64,000 bases of DNA from Duganella alba (GTDB taxonomy: Bacteria; Pseudomonadota; Gammaproteobacteria; Burkholderiales; Burkholderiaceae_D). The stretch is from the NCBI RefSeq assembly GCF_009674495.1, contig NZ_WKJN01000005.1, forward strand, positions 62,001 to 126,000. Reading direction: 5' to 3'. Below are positions 17,001-28,564 of the stretch, piece after piece (the first letter of the stretch is position 1; the number at the start of each line of letters is the position of its first letter). A model generated the notes under the pieces. The model was not told where the DNA came from and did not search any database. It saw only the letters and a list, made by a program, of their open reading frames with translations. Both the position numbers and the translations under genes were made by a program.

Positions 17001-19755
17001 TTTGATTCTGCGCGCGAAAACGCAGGATGCGCAGCAGCGCGTGGCCGTCGCCAACCGCGAAACCTGGGTGGCGGACGGCGCCGATTGGTGGTTTGCCGCC
17101 ACCGACAACGACCGCATCGATCTGCTGCCGGAGAAAAAACGTTACGAGCCGGGCGAGACGGCCAGCTTCCAGGTGCGTATGCCGTTCCGCGAAGCGACCG
17201 CGCTGATCACCGTGGAGCGGGAGGGTGTGATCGACACCTATATCCGTCCGCTTATCGGCAGCGAACCGGTATTCACCATCCCGGTCAAGAAGCAGTACGC
17301 GCCGAATGTCTACGTGTCGGCGCTGGCGGTGCGCGGGCGTGTGAACAGCGTGCAGCCGACGGCGCTGGTCGATCTGGGCAAGCCGGCCTACAAGCTGGGC
17401 ATCGCGCCGCTGCGTGTCGGCTGGTCGGCCAATGAGCTGAAAGTACAGGTGACGGCCGACAAGCCGGTGTACAAGGTGCGCGACAAGGCCACGGTGGCGG
17501 TCAAGGTCGCGCTGCCGGATGGCTCGGCGCCGCCGGCCGGCGCGGAAGTGGCGCTGGCTGCGGTGGATGTCGGCCTGCTGGAGCTGATGCCCAACACCAG
17601 TTGGGATCTGCTGGAAGCGATGATGGCGCAGCGCAGCCTGCAAGTGACGACGTCCACCGCGCAGATGCAGGTGGTCGGCAAGCGCCACTTCGGGCGCAAG
17701 GCGGTGCCGGCCGGCGGTGGCGGCGGCAAGGGCGCGGGACGGGAGCTGTTCGATACGCTGCTGTTCTGGAAAGCGCGCGTGACGCTGGACGCCAACGGCG
17801 AAGCCACGGTGCAGGTGCCGATCAACGATTCGCTGACGGCGTTCCGCATCGTCGCCATCGCCAGCGCGCAGGCCGATTTGTTCGGCACCGGCCGCACGGA
17901 GGTGCGCAGCTCGCAGGATCTGATCCTGCTTTCCGGCTTGCCGGCGCTGGTGCGCGAGGGCGACCGCCTGCGCGCCAGCTTCACGCTGCGCAATACCACC
18001 GACGCGGCGGTCAACGCCACGCTGACCGCCAATGCAGGCGGCAAGGCCCTGGCGCCGCAGTCGGTGGCGCTGGAACCCGGTCAGGCGCGCGAGATCGGCT
18101 GGGATGTGCAGGTGCCGCTATCGGTCAGCACGCTGGCGTGGGATGTCAGTGCGGCGGTGGAGGGCGGCGGTGCGGCATCCACCGACCGCATCAAGATCAA
18201 GCAGAAGGTGGTGCCGGCGGTGCCTGTGACGGTGATGCAGGCGACCCTGCTGCAGCTGGATCGCAAGCAGTCAATGCAGGTCAGGATGCCGGAGGACGCG
18301 CTGCCGGGTCGCGGCGGCGTGCGGGTGCAGTTCACCCCTGCGCTGGGCGGCGATCTGCCGGGCGTGCAGGACTACATGCAGAAGTATCCTTACCGCTGCT
18401 TCGAGCAGGTGACCTCGCGGTCGATTGCGCTGCATGACAGGGCGATGTGGCAGGCCGCCATCGATACCTTGCCGGCGCATCTGGATGCGGATGGCCTGGT
18501 CAAATACTTCGCGCCGATGTACGAGGGCAGCGACACGCTGACGGCGTATGTGCTGTCGGCGGCGGCGGAAGCGGGCTATGAGATTCCGGATGCGCTCAAG
18601 GGGCGCATGGAGTCCGGCCTGCTGGCTTTCGTGCAGGGCAAGGTGATGCGCTACTCGGCCTTGCCGACCACCGATCTGGCGGTGCGCAAGATCGCCGCGC
18701 TGGAAGCCTTGTCGCGTTCGCGGCCGGTGCAGGCGGCCGATCTGGAGTCGTTCACGGTGCAGCCGAATCTGTGGCCGACGTCCGCCGTCATCGACTGGTA
18801 TCAGATCCTGGAGCGTTCGGGCGCGCTGCCGCAGCATGCGCAGCGCATGAAGGAAGCGGAGCAGATCCTGCGTTCGCGCCTGAACCTTCAAGGCACCATC
18901 ATGACCTTCTCCACCGAACGTACCGACGACTGGTGGTGGCTGATGTCCTCTGTCGACAGCAACGCCAACCGCCTGTTGCTGGTCATGGCAGACAATCCGG
19001 CGTGGAAGGATGATATCGGCCGCCTGGCGCGCGGCGCGTTGGGGCGCCAGCAGAAGGGCCGCTGGGGCACGACCGTCGCCAATGCCTGGGGCGTACTGGC
19101 GATCGACAAGTTCTCGCGCCTGTTCGAGAAGGAAAAGGTGGATGGCACCGCCGGCGCCACGCTGGGCAACGCCAGCAAGAGCATCGCCTTTGGTGGTGAT
19201 CCGGCCGGCGGCACGGTGATGCTGCCATGGCCGCGCGGCGGCGGTCAGCTGGCGCTGGAGCACGCGGGCGCCGGCAAGCCATGGGCGACGGTGCAGGCCT
19301 TGTCGGCCGTGCCGCTCAAGACGCCGCTGTCGAGCGGCTACCACGTCGCCAAGACCATCACGCCGGTGGAGCAGAAAGTGAAGGGCGTGTGGTCGCGCGG
19401 CGATGTCTACCGCGTGCATCTGGATCTGGAGGCGCAGTCGGACATGACCTGGGTGGTGGTGGACGATCCGATTCCGGCCAGCGCCACGGTGCTTGGTTCC
19501 GGCCTGGGCGGCGATTCGCAGATCATGAGCGGCGACGAGCGCGCCAGGGGCTGGGCGACGCCGGCCTTCCAGGAGCGCACCTTCGAGGGCTTCCGCGCGT
19601 TCTATCAGTTTGTACCGAAAGGGAAGTGGAGCGTCGAATACACGGTGCGCCTGAATAATCCAGGCCAGTTCAATCTGCCGCCGACGCGCATCGAGGCGAT
19701 GTACAGTCCCGAGATGTTCGGCGCCTGGCCCAATGCTGCCATCACTGTCAAATGA
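14072..19755 (+). pseudogene. Bacterial alpha-2-macroglobulin family protein, frameshifted
   Basis: The reading frame from ATG 14072 encodes a signal peptide (cleavage near VLA-DT) and the start of the first domain but stops at 14398. The rest continues in the -1 frame to 19755. Adding one A to the AAAA run at 14363-14366 restores one frame of about 1894 residues (LKNDLKDIAGKPLSG). Downstream are macroglobulin-type beta domains, a bait-like acidic low-complexity stretch (16480-16550) and the thioester motif CFEQ at 18397-18408, so the protein would trap proteases covalently in the periplasm. It overlaps pbpC by four bases, the conserved YfhM-PbpC pairing. The break may be a true mutation, a homopolymer sequencing error or, less likely, recoding. 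The long downstream frame has no ATG near its beginning, and no other lesions are seen. Confidence 0.85.
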
Positions 19756-21857
19756 AGCCGATTGTTTTCACCATTGCGCTGGCGCTGGCCGGCGTCGCGC
19801 ACGCCGCTCCGACCTTTGACGAGGTGCGGGCGGCGTATCGCTCGTCGGATGCGGAACTGCTGGACCGTCATGGCGAGGCGATCCAGTCGCTGCGCATCGA
19901 TATGAAGGTGCGGCGCTTGCCGTGGGTGGCCCTGAACGATATCTCGCCCGCGCTGCCGGCGGCGGTGCTGCAGGCGGAGGATCAGCGCTTCTACCAGCAC
20001 GACGGCGTGGACTGGAATGCGGCGGCCAAGGCGGCGTGGGACAACCTGTTCCGCACGCGGCCGCGCGGCGCGTCGACCATCACCATGCAGCTGGCGGCGC
20101 TGCTCGATCCGGCCTTGCAGTCGTCGGCGCAGGGCCGTAGCTGGGGCCAGAAGTGGGATCAGGTGAAGGCCGCGCGCGAGCTGGATGCGCAATGGTCCAA
20201 GCAGCAGATCATGGAAGCCTATCTGAACATGGTGTCGTATCGCGGCGAGCTGCAAGGCGTGGGCGCGGCGGCGCGCGGCATGTTCGCCAAGGCGCCGTCC
20301 GGGTTGGACGCGAGCGAGGCGGTGATACTGGCGAGTCTCTTGCGCGGACCGGCGGCGGGGCAGAAGGTGGTGTCGCAGCGGGCCTGCGCGCTGTCGCAGG
20401 AATTGCGTTTGCCGTCGACGTGCAGCGAGATCCAGCTACGCATCATCGTGGCGATGGGCCGTCCGCAGCTGGCGGCGAACCTGCCGCCGGCGCCGCAGGT
20501 GGCGCAGCAGCTGCTCACGCGCAGCGGACAGGCAGTGCGTAGCACGCTGGATGCGGGCTTGCAGCGTTATGCGCAGAGCGTGCTGCGTCAGCAGCTGGCG
20601 GCGCTGCAAGGACGCAATGTCAACGATGGCGCGGTGGTGGTGCTGGATAACGCCACGGGCGAGATACTGGCCTACGTCGGCAATGCCGGCGGCGGCGAGG
20701 TCGATGGCGTGGCGGCGCTACGGCAGGCCGGGTCCACCTTGAAGCCGTTCTTGTATGAGCTGGCGCTGGAACGCAGGCAGCTGACGGCGGCGTCGCTGAT
20801 GGACGATACGGCGATTGATATCTCCACGCCATCCGGCATGTACATCCCGCAGAACTACGACAAGAATTTCAAAGGCTATGTCAGCGTGCGAACCAGCCTT
20901 GCCAGCTCGCTCAACGTGCCGGCGGTGCGCACGCTGGTGATGTCCGGCATGGAGCGCTTTCACGAGCGTCTGCGTGCGGTGGGATTGAGCAGCCTGACGC
21001 AGCCTGCGGAATACTACGGCTATTCGCTGGCGTTGGGTTCCGCCGAGGTCTCGCTGCTGGAGTTGAGCAACGCCTATCGCACGCTGGCCAACGGCGGCAT
21101 GTATGGTGCGGTGACGCTGGCGCAGGTGCAACAAGCGGCCGGTGCGCCGCGCCGCGTGCTCGACGCGCGCGCCAGTTTCATCATCAGCGACATCCTGGCC
21201 GACCGCGCGGCGCGCAGCATCACCTTCGGCCTGAAGAACGAACTGGCGACCACGTTCTGGGCCGCCGTCAAAACCGGCACCAGCAAGGACATGCGCGACA
21301 ACTGGTGCGTGGGCTATTCGGACAGGTACACGGTGGGCGTCTGGGTCGGCAACTTCGACGGGCAGTCGATGTGGGACGTGTCCGGCGTCAGTGGCGCTGC
21401 GCCGGTATGGCGCGACGTGATGGACTACCTGCATCGCGGCCAGCCGAGCCGCGCACCGAAGCCGCCGGCCGGCGTCGTGCGGCAGCAGATCGCCTATGAA
21501 CCGGCACTGGAGGCGGCGCGCAGCGAATGGTTCATCGCCGGCACCGAAAGCCCGGTGATCGCGCTGGCCCAGGACCAGCACCGGTCGCCGAAGATCCTGT
21601 ATCCGGGCGAGGCCAGCACCATTGCCATCGATCCCGACATCCCGGACGCCATCCAGCGCGTCTTCTTCCAGGCCCGTGCCGGGCAGGGCCTGAGCTGGCA
21701 ACTGGACGGCGAAGCGCTGGGCCAGGCCAGCACCAGCTACGCCTGGCGTCCCACGCCCGGCCACCACCAACTGGCCCTGATCGACGCCCACGACAAACCC
21801 ATCGCCATCACCAGCTTCCAGGTCCGCGGCGCCGGCGACGCCCAGCAGCGCGAATGA
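19752..21857 (+). CDS. pbpC: Penicillin-binding protein 1C
   Basis: 701 residues. An N-terminal signal/membrane segment precedes a GT51 glycosyltransferase domain (EDQRFYQHDGVDW and RGASTITMQLA), a transpeptidase domain with SxxK in GSTLKPF and KTGTS before DMRDNW, and a C-terminal BiPBP_C domain of about 90 residues. It would polymerise and possibly crosslink peptidoglycan at the periplasmic face. The ATG overlaps the alpha-2-macroglobulin stop (ATGA), consistent with the model that the two defend the wall together after envelope breach. Confidence 0.94.
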   Translation: MKPIVFTIALALAGVAHAAPTFDEVRAAYRSSDAELLDRHGEAIQSLRIDMKVRRLPWVALNDISPALPAAVLQAEDQRFYQHDGVDWNAAAKAAWDNLFRTRPRGASTITMQLAALLDPALQSSAQGRSWGQKWDQVKAARELDAQWSKQQIMEAYLNMVSYRGELQGVGAAARGMFAKAPSGLDASEAVILASLLRGPAAGQKVVSQRACALSQELRLPSTCSEIQLRIIVAMGRPQLAANLPPAPQVAQQLLTRSGQAVRSTLDAGLQRYAQSVLRQQLAALQGRNVNDGAVVVLDNATGEILAYVGNAGGGEVDGVAALRQAGSTLKPFLYELALERRQLTAASLMDDTAIDISTPSGMYIPQNYDKNFKGYVSVRTSLASSLNVPAVRTLVMSGMERFHERLRAVGLSSLTQPAEYYGYSLALGSAEVSLLELSNAYRTLANGGMYGAVTLAQVQQAAGAPRRVLDARASFIISDILADRAARSITFGLKNELATTFWAAVKTGTSKDMRDNWCVGYSDRYTVGVWVGNFDGQSMWDVSGVSGAAPVWRDVMDYLHRGQPSRAPKPPAGVVRQQIAYEPALEAARSEWFIAGTESPVIALAQDQHRSPKILYPGEASTIAIDPDIPDAIQRVFFQARAGQGLSWQLDGEALGQASTSYAWRPTPGHHQLALIDAHDKPIAITSFQVRGAGDAQQRE

Positions 21858-21863
21858 CGATAA

Positions 21864-22694
21864 TTAAGGCAGGCGCAGGCGCGTGACGACCGGGAAGTGG
21901 TCGGAGGGATAGCGCGCGTCGACTGAATCGGTCAGCACCGCATAGCGCAGCACCTGCCACTGCGGGCTGAGAAATACGTAGTCGATCCGCTCCAGCGCCG
22001 GCTTGCTCACATTGAAGTCATTGAAGGTGCCGGACGGTTCGTAAGGCGGCGTCTGGCTGATCGCCCTGGCGTCGCGCAGGCCGGCGTTGACGGTGGCGAA
22101 GGCCTCGCTGTCCGGCGTGCTGTTGAAATCCCCTGTGACGATCAGCGGCAGATCACCCGCCAGTGTCCGCCCGCGCGCCAGCAGCAGGCGCGCCGACTCG
22201 CGCCGCGCGACGTCGCCTTCGTGATCGAAGTGAGCGTTCAGCACCACGAACACCCGGCCGCTTGGCTTGTCGCGCAGGCGCGCCCAGGTGGCAAGGCGCA
22301 GGCAGCAGCGCGCGTCCCAGCCCATCGATGGTTTCTCGGGCGTGGCGCTGAGCCAGAAGTCGCCATGGTCCTCAAGCGCAAAACGTTCGCGGCGGTAGAA
22401 GATGGCCGAATGCTCGCCGGCCTCCTTGCCGTCGTCGCGGCCGACGCCGACGTGGGCATAGTCGCCGTTCGCCTCCAGATCGGCCAGCTGGTTGGACAGG
22501 CCTTCCTGCGTGCCCCAGACGTCGAACTCATGGTAGCGCACCAGCGCGCGCATGGCGTCGCGCCGGGCGGTCCAGACGTTCTTGCCGTCCTTGGGATTGT
22601 CGAAGCGGAGATTGTAGGAGGCGACGTTCAGGTCGACCTGGGCGAAGGCGAAGGGGGCGAGCAGCAGAAGTGAAAGCAGGGCAAATCGGCGCAT
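21864..22694 (-). CDS. Secreted endonuclease/exonuclease/phosphatase family protein
   Basis: 276 residues with a signal peptide (MRRFALLSLLLLAPFAFAQ). The EEP fold signatures are VASYNLRFDN (strand 1 Asn), GTQEG (metal-binding Glu), LNAHFDHEG, VTGDFNSTPDSEAF (the catalytic GDFN) and YPSDHFPV at the end with the catalytic SDH. Such proteins hydrolyse phosphodiesters (nucleic acid, phosphoinositide or sphingomyelin-like); the substrate is not evident. Convergent with pbpC and separated by 6 bases. Confidence 0.88.
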   Translation of the reverse strand: MRRFALLSLLLLAPFAFAQVDLNVASYNLRFDNPKDGKNVWTARRDAMRALVRYHEFDVWGTQEGLSNQLADLEANGDYAHVGVGRDDGKEAGEHSAIFYRRERFALEDHGDFWLSATPEKPSMGWDARCCLRLATWARLRDKPSGRVFVVLNAHFDHEGDVARRESARLLLARGRTLAGDLPLIVTGDFNSTPDSEAFATVNAGLRDARAISQTPPYEPSGTFNDFNVSKPALERIDYVFLSPQWQVLRYAVLTDSVDARYPSDHFPVVTRLRLP

Positions 22695-22750
22695 GGGAAT
22701 GATCGGAGAGTTGAACCGAAATCCACTGTAGCACGCCCTTGGCGGGAATG

Positions 22751-22780
22751 AAAAAAGCCGGCGCGAAGGCCGGCTTTTTT
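22751..22780. terminator. Bidirectional intrinsic terminator
   Basis: A 6-bp GCCGGC stem (22757-22762 with 22769-22774) around GCGAAG is flanked by six A residues on the left and six T residues on the right, so it reads as a terminator on both strands. On the minus strand it ends the BAX-inhibitor-like gene. Confidence 0.8.
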
Positions 22781-22810
22781 AGTGCTGCGCGCTAAACACG
22801 CATCCAGCAC

Positions 22811-23491
22811 TTAGTCGCGGTTGCCGCCGAAAATGCCCAGCAGCGACAGCAGGTTGGCGAAGATGTTGTACACGTCCAGGTACAGGCTCAACGTGGCGCG
22901 GATGTAATTGGTCTCGCCGCCGTTGATGATCTGCTGCACGTCATACAGGATGTAGGCCGAGAAGATGGCGATCGCCACCACCGACACCACGATCGCCAGC
23001 GCCGGGATGTTCAGGAAGATATTCGCCACCGAAGCCAGCAGCAGAATGATCACACCGGCGAACAGCCAGGTGCCCATGCCCGAGAAATCACGCTTGGAGA
23101 CGGTCGCCACCGACGCCAGCACCGCGAACACCGCCGCCGTGCCGCCGAACGCGGTCATGATCAGGAAGCCGCCGTTCGAGAAGCCGAGGATGCGCGACAG
23201 CAGCGGCGTCAGCCACAGACCCATGAAGAAGGTGAAGCCCAGCAGCAGCGCGACGCCGACGCCGGAATCCTTGTTCTTTTCGATACCCCAGATGAAACCG
23301 AAGGCGATCGCCAGGAACGCCAGCGCCATCAGGCCGCCGTGCAGCGGCAGGTGCAGGGCCACGCCCAGCACGGCGCCGAAGACGGTCGGGACCATCGACA
23401 GGGCCAGCAGCCAGTAGGTGTTGCGCAGCACCCGGTGCTGCACCGCCTGACGGCTACCCGACAGGTCGTAGGTGTTTTGCATATTGTTCAT
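22811..23491 (-). CDS. Bax inhibitor-1/YccA family membrane protein
   Basis: 226 residues with six to seven predicted membrane helices and the family C-terminal FSAYILYDVQQII motif, followed by YIRATLSLYLDVYNIFANLL. Bacterial members (YccA, YbhL, BsYetJ) are inner-membrane proteins; YetJ is a pH-sensitive calcium leak channel and YccA modulates FtsH. The start at 23491 is selected because GGAGGC lies four bases upstream; the frame remains open to 23557 but without a ribosome-binding site there. The single-gene unit ends in a strong terminator. Confidence 0.92.
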   Translation of the reverse strand: MNNMQNTYDLSGSRQAVQHRVLRNTYWLLALSMVPTVFGAVLGVALHLPLHGGLMALAFLAIAFGFIWGIEKNKDSGVGVALLLGFTFFMGLWLTPLLSRILGFSNGGFLIMTAFGGTAAVFAVLASVATVSKRDFSGMGTWLFAGVIILLLASVANIFLNIPALAIVVSVVAIAIFSAYILYDVQQIINGGETNYIRATLSLYLDVYNIFANLLSLLGIFGGNRD

Positions 23492-23694
23492 AGTGCCTCC
23501 AGTAAAGGATGAAAGTTTACAGCTTTGATAAAAGCATAGCACGTCAGGATCGCCCAAGTCTTAAAACATGCATTAATTGCACTTAAATCGGGCTTAAACT
23601 GCTTTCATCGGCATTTCCACGCCCCAAAAACGGGCAATTAATAGCCGCATTGCAAGCTTATCTACCACCTGTTCTCGGAATATGGGGTGTTCTA

Positions 23695-23703
23695 TGGTAA
23701 AAT
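23695..23703 (+). promoter_or_regulatory. Candidate extended -10 promoter of ndk
   Basis: TGGTAAAAT at 23695-23703 matches an extended -10 element (TGnTAAAAT), about 60 bases before the ndk ATG in a 272-base AT-rich gap. No convincing -35 is seen at the standard distance, in keeping with extended -10 promoters. Confidence 0.35.
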
Positions 23704-23763
23704 CAAAGGTTGATTGGATTATCAATTTCGTTTTAAACCTTTCTTTTTATTGGAGTTTTTCAA

Positions 23764-24171
23764 ATGGCAATCGAACGCACCCTGTCGATCATCAAACCAG
23801 ACGCAGTTGCAAAAAACGTGATCGGCCAAATCTACAGCCGCTTCGAGAACGCTGGTCTGAAGATCGTCGCTGCTCAAATGAAGCAGCTGTCGCGTGAAGA
23901 GGCTGAAGGTTTCTACGCTGCGCACAAAGAGCGCGGTTTCTTCAAAGATCTGGTGGACTTCATGGTTTCGGGCCCAGTCATGATCCAGGCTCTGGAAGGC
24001 GAAAACGCCGTCCTGAAAAACCGCGAACTGATGGGCGCAACCGATCCTAAGAAGGCTGACAAAGGCACCATCCGTGCTGACTTCGCCGACTCGATCGACG
24101 CCAACGCTGTTCACGGCTCCGACGCTGTGGAAGCTGCTGCAGTTGAAATCGCTTACTTCTTCGGTAAGTAA
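23764..24171 (+). CDS. ndk: Nucleoside diphosphate kinase
   Basis: 135 residues as read, slightly shorter than the 141-143 usual. It starts [15 protein letters not shown], contains the conserved RNLMG-equivalent MGATDP and the phosphorylated histidine in NAVHGSD. It transfers the gamma-phosphate of ATP to nucleoside diphosphates through phosphohistidine. It is the first gene of the ndk-rlmN-pilW block and is followed by a strong terminator, so it is probably a high-expression single-gene unit; its codon use is noticeably less GC-biased than that of its neighbours, as expected for a highly expressed gene. Confidence 0.96.
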   Translation: MAIERTLSIIKPDAVAKNVIGQIYSRFENAGLKIVAAQMKQLSREEAEGFYAAHKERGFFKDLVDFMVSGPVMIQALEGENAVLKNRELMGATDPKKADKGTIRADFADSIDANAVHGSDAVEAAAVEIAYFFGK

Positions 24172-24183
24172 TTTGATGTAATT

Positions 24184-24220
24184 CCGCTTCCGCGCGCCGC
24201 GCGGAAGCGGTATCTTTTTT
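24184..24220 (+). terminator. Intrinsic terminator after ndk
   Basis: A perfect 12-bp stem (24184-24195 with 24199-24210) with a 3-base loop precedes TATC and six T residues at 24215-24220. It lies only 20 bases before the rlmN start, so rlmN either relies on readthrough or is expressed at a lower level than ndk. Confidence 0.88.
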
Positions 24221-24239
24221 GTACTGTTTTGAACCTTAA

Positions 24240-25423
<1,184 letters not shown>

Positions 25424-25424
<1 letters not shown>

Positions 25425-26245
25425 TGACCTTCCTGGCGCAGCGTAGCCGGCTCAGTCTCGTCGCGCTCTGCGTGGCAGGGGCGCTGGCCGGCTGCGCCTC
25501 GTCAGGTCCGGAAAAGGGCAACAGCGGCAAGGCCGAGCTGACCACCGCGTCGGACCAGACGGCAGCGCAGCGCAAGGTCGAGATCCGCATGCAGCTGGCG
25601 ATCGGCTACTTCCAGCAGGGCCAGTACCCGGTGGCGCTGGACGAGGTCAAGCTGGCGCTGGCGGCCGATCCGAACAACGCCGACGCCTACGGCATGCGCG
25701 GCCTGATTTACCAGCAGATGGGCGAGAACGCGCTGGCCGAAGACAACTTCGTGCGCGCCCGCAAGCTGGCGCCGGCCAGCCCGGACCTGGCCAACAACTA
25801 CGGTTCCTTCCTGTGCCAGGAGAACCGGGTGAAGGAAGCGTTGCCGCTGTTTGACGCGGCCCTGGGCAACCGCAGCTACCGTTCGCCGGCCAGCGCCGCG
25901 AACAACGCCGGTTCCTGCGCCCTGAAGATCAAGGATTACGCCAGCGCGGAGCGTTATCTGCTGCAAGCCTTGCAGTTGACGCCTGACCTGCCGGCCACCA
26001 ACGCCAATCTGGCGCGGGTATATTTTGAAAAAGGCGATTATGTGCGCGCCAATTTCTTCATCACCCGTTTGAACAAGGTGGCAAAGATGGAGAGTCTCAC
26101 GGCCGATGTGCTGTGGCTCGCGATTAAGGTGCAGCATAAGCTGGGCGATACGGATGCGGAGGCTGGCTGGGCGACGCAATTGCGCCGCCACCACTCCGGC
26201 TCGGCCGAATATGCTGCTTATCAACGTGGGGCGTTTGATGAGTGA
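25424..26245 (+). CDS. pilW: Type IV pilus biogenesis/stability lipoprotein PilW
   Basis: 273 residues with a lipoprotein signal ending in the lipobox ALAGC (Cys about residue 25), then TPRs such as GYFQQGQYPVALDEVKLALA, SLYLL-type helices and PDLPATNANLARVYFEKGDY. PilW/PilF is the pilotin that brings secretin PilQ to the outer membrane. Gene order rlmN-pilW-rodZ-ispG-hisS is conserved in betaproteobacteria and supports the call. The stop overlaps the possible rodZ start. Confidence 0.88.
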
Positions 26246-27272
26246 AACAGGGGTACCAATGAATTCTGAGTGGGCAGAACCGCCGCAAGAGCAGGGCAGC
26301 ACCAGTACCGGCAAGGCGACGCCAGGCGCCTTGCTGGCGGCCCAACGCGAGGCCATGGGCTGGACGGTCGAACAGATTGCGGAACAACTGAAGCTGGCCG
26401 TGCGCCAGGTGAAGGCATTGGAAGCCGGCGATTACGCCGCGCTGCCCAACATGGCGGTCACGCGCGGCTTTGTGCGCGCCTACGCCAAGGTATTGAAGAT
26501 GGACGCGGCGCCACTGGTGGCGATGATCGACGCGGTCGCGCCGCCTGCCCCCGAGGTGGTGGTGCCGCGCAAGGATTTGTCGGCCTCGTTCTCGGAATCG
26601 CGCTTCCCGTCGATGACCAGCCGTTCGTCGGCGCCGGCCGGTTGGCTGGTGGGCCTGGCGGTGGTTGTGGTGGTCGGCGCCGCCGGCACCTATGCCTACC
26701 AGAGCGGCATGATCCCGGCCTCGCTGTTCCAGCGCAAGGACGCCGCGCCGGAAGAGGTCAAGCCGGCCGACGTTACGCCGCCGATCGAGACCACGCTGGT
26801 CAAGCCGGATCAGGAAACGACCGTGCAGTCGCCGAACGTGCCGCTGGTGTCGGTGCCGCCGCAAGGCGAGCAGACCGCAGCCGCGCCGGTCACTGAAACG
26901 CCGGCCGCCGCGGTTGTCACGCCGCCGGCCGTCGCGCCAACGCCTGCACCGACGCCAGCGCCTGCGCCGGTGGCCGCCGCACCGGTTGCCGCGCCAACGC
27001 CGGCTCCAGCCGCAGCGCCTGCCGCCGCCGGCGCAGGTCACCAGCTGGTGCTGAAGATGAACGAGGATTCGTGGGTGGAGATCCGCCGTCCAGGCACCAC
27101 GTCGTTGATTTCGCGCGTGGTGAAGGCCGGCAGCACCGAGACCTTCGACATCAAGGACCCAGCGCTGCTGATCGTCGGCAAGCCGGGCGGCGTGGAAGCC
27201 ACGCTGGGCGGCGCGCCGCTGGCGTTGCCGACCATCCCGGGCGGCACGATTTCGCGCGTGAACATCAAATAA
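26238..27272 (+). CDS. RodZ-like helix-turn-helix membrane protein (DUF4115)
   Basis: 344 residues from ATG 26238, which overlaps the pilW stop by eight bases; ATG 26259 with AGGGG upstream is an equally good start. The N-terminal HTH_25 domain ([20 protein letters not shown] through [14 protein letters not shown]) precedes one membrane helix (about residues 135-157), a long Pro/Ala/Thr linker and a C-terminal DUF4115 beta domain. RodZ anchors MreB filaments to the cell-shape machinery in the inner membrane. The HTH is used for protein contact rather than DNA binding in characterised homologues. Confidence 0.87.
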   Translation: MSETGVPMNSEWAEPPQEQGSTSTGKATPGALLAAQREAMGWTVEQIAEQLKLAVRQVKALEAGDYAALPNMAVTRGFVRAYAKVLKMDAAPLVAMIDAVAPPAPEVVVPRKDLSASFSESRFPSMTSRSSAPAGWLVGLAVVVVVGAAGTYAYQSGMIPASLFQRKDAAPEEVKPADVTPPIETTLVKPDQETTVQSPNVPLVSVPPQGEQTAAAPVTETPAAAVVTPPAVAPTPAPTPAPAPVAAAPVAAPTPAPAAAPAAAGAGHQLVLKMNEDSWVEIRRPGTTSLISRVVKAGSTETFDIKDPALLIVGKPGGVEATLGGAPLALPTIPGGTISRVNIK

Positions 27273-27298
27273 GATCAAGTAAGAACGAGTTAACAGCC

Positions 27299-28564
27299 AT
27301 GACGCAAACTGCTATTCCATCGGGACCGACCGACCGCCGCGCCAGCCGCCGGGTGTTGATCTCGCACGGCGAACGCAAGATCTGGGTGGGCGGCGACGCC
27401 CCGGTGGTGGTGCAGTCGATGACCAACACCGACACCGCCAACGCGATCGAAACCGCGATCCAGATCCGCGACCTGGCGCGCGCCGGTTCGGAACTGGTGC
27501 GCCTGACCGTGGACCGTCCGGAAGCCGCCGAAGCGGTGCCGTACATCCGCGAGCAGCTGGACAAGATGGAAGTCGACGTGCCGCTGGTCGGCGACTTCCA
27601 CTACAACGGCCACACGCTGCTGAACGATTATCCGGAGTGCGCCAAGGCGCTGTCGAAGTACCGCATCAATCCGGGCAACGTCGGCAAGGGCGCCAAGCGC
27701 GACACGCAGTTCGCGCAGATGATCGAAGTGGCGGCGCGCTACGACAAGCCGGTGCGCATCGGCGTCAACTGGGGCAGCCTGGATCAGGCGCTGCTGGCGC
27801 GCATCATGGACGAAAACGCCGGCCGTGCGAATCCGTGGACCGCGCAGCAGGTGATGTACGAAGCGCTGATCACCTCGGCCATCGAGAACGCCGTGCGCGC
27901 CGAGGAACTGGGCCTGGGCCGCGACAAGATCATCCTGTCGTGCAAAGTCTCGGGCGTGCAGGATCTGATCGCCGTGTACCGCGAACTGGGCAAGCGCTGC
28001 GACTATCCGCTGCACCTGGGCCTGACCGAAGCGGGCATGGGCAGCAAGGGCATCGTCGCTTCGACCGCCGCGCTGTCGGTGCTGCTGCAAGAGGGCATCG
28101 GCGACACCATCCGCATTTCGCTGACGCCGGAGCCGGGCGGCGACCGCACCAAGGAAGTGGTGGTGGGGCAGGAGATCCTGCAGACCATGGGCCTGCGCAA
28201 GTTCACGCCGATGGTGATCGCGTGCCCGGGCTGCGGCCGCACCACGTCGACCACCTTCCAGGAGCTGGCCGACAACATCCAGACCTTCCTGCGCGATCAG
28301 ATGCCGGAATGGAAAAAGACCTATCCGGGTGTGGAGGCGATGAACGTGGCCGTGATGGGCTGCATCGTCAACGGTCCGGGCGAATCGAAGCACGCCAACA
28401 TCGGCATCAGCCTGCCGGGCACCGGCGAATCGCCGGCCGCGCCGGTGTTTGTCGACGGCGCCAAATTCGCCACCCTGCGCGGTGAACGCATCGTGGAAGA
28501 ATTCCAGGAAATCGTACTGAATTACGTCAAGAAGAACTACAGCAAAGAACATGTCCAAAACTGA
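27299..28564 (+). CDS. ispG: 4-hydroxy-3-methylbut-2-en-1-yl diphosphate synthase
   Basis: 421 residues, the length of the short (non-plant) IspG. It carries GAPVVVQSM-like [17 protein letters not shown], and the C-terminal cluster ligands in IACPGCGRT and [10 protein letters not shown] that hold the [4Fe-4S] cluster. It converts MEcPP to HMBPP in the non-mevalonate isoprenoid pathway. ATG 27299 is the start; the gene overlaps hisS by 14 bases, so the two are probably translationally coupled. Confidence 0.97.
   Translation: MTQTAIPSGPTDRRASRRVLISHGERKIWVGGDAPVVVQSMTNTDTANAIETAIQIRDLARAGSELVRLTVDRPEAAEAVPYIREQLDKMEVDVPLVGDFHYNGHTLLNDYPECAKALSKYRINPGNVGKGAKRDTQFAQMIEVAARYDKPVRIGVNWGSLDQALLARIMDENAGRANPWTAQQVMYEALITSAIENAVRAEELGLGRDKIILSCKVSGVQDLIAVYRELGKRCDYPLHLGLTEAGMGSKGIVASTAALSVLLQEGIGDTIRISLTPEPGGDRTKEVVVGQEILQTMGLRKFTPMVIACPGCGRTTSTTFQELADNIQTFLRDQMPEWKKTYPGVEAMNVAVMGCIVNGPGESKHANIGISLPGTGESPAAPVFVDGAKFATLRGERIVEEFQEIVLNYVKKNYSKEHVQN

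Noticed and set aside
15418-17688. Long antisense open frame (756 codons) inside the alpha-2-macroglobulin gene
   Set aside because: High GC produces long empty frames on the opposite strand; its translation is His/Arg/Gln-rich without any domain.
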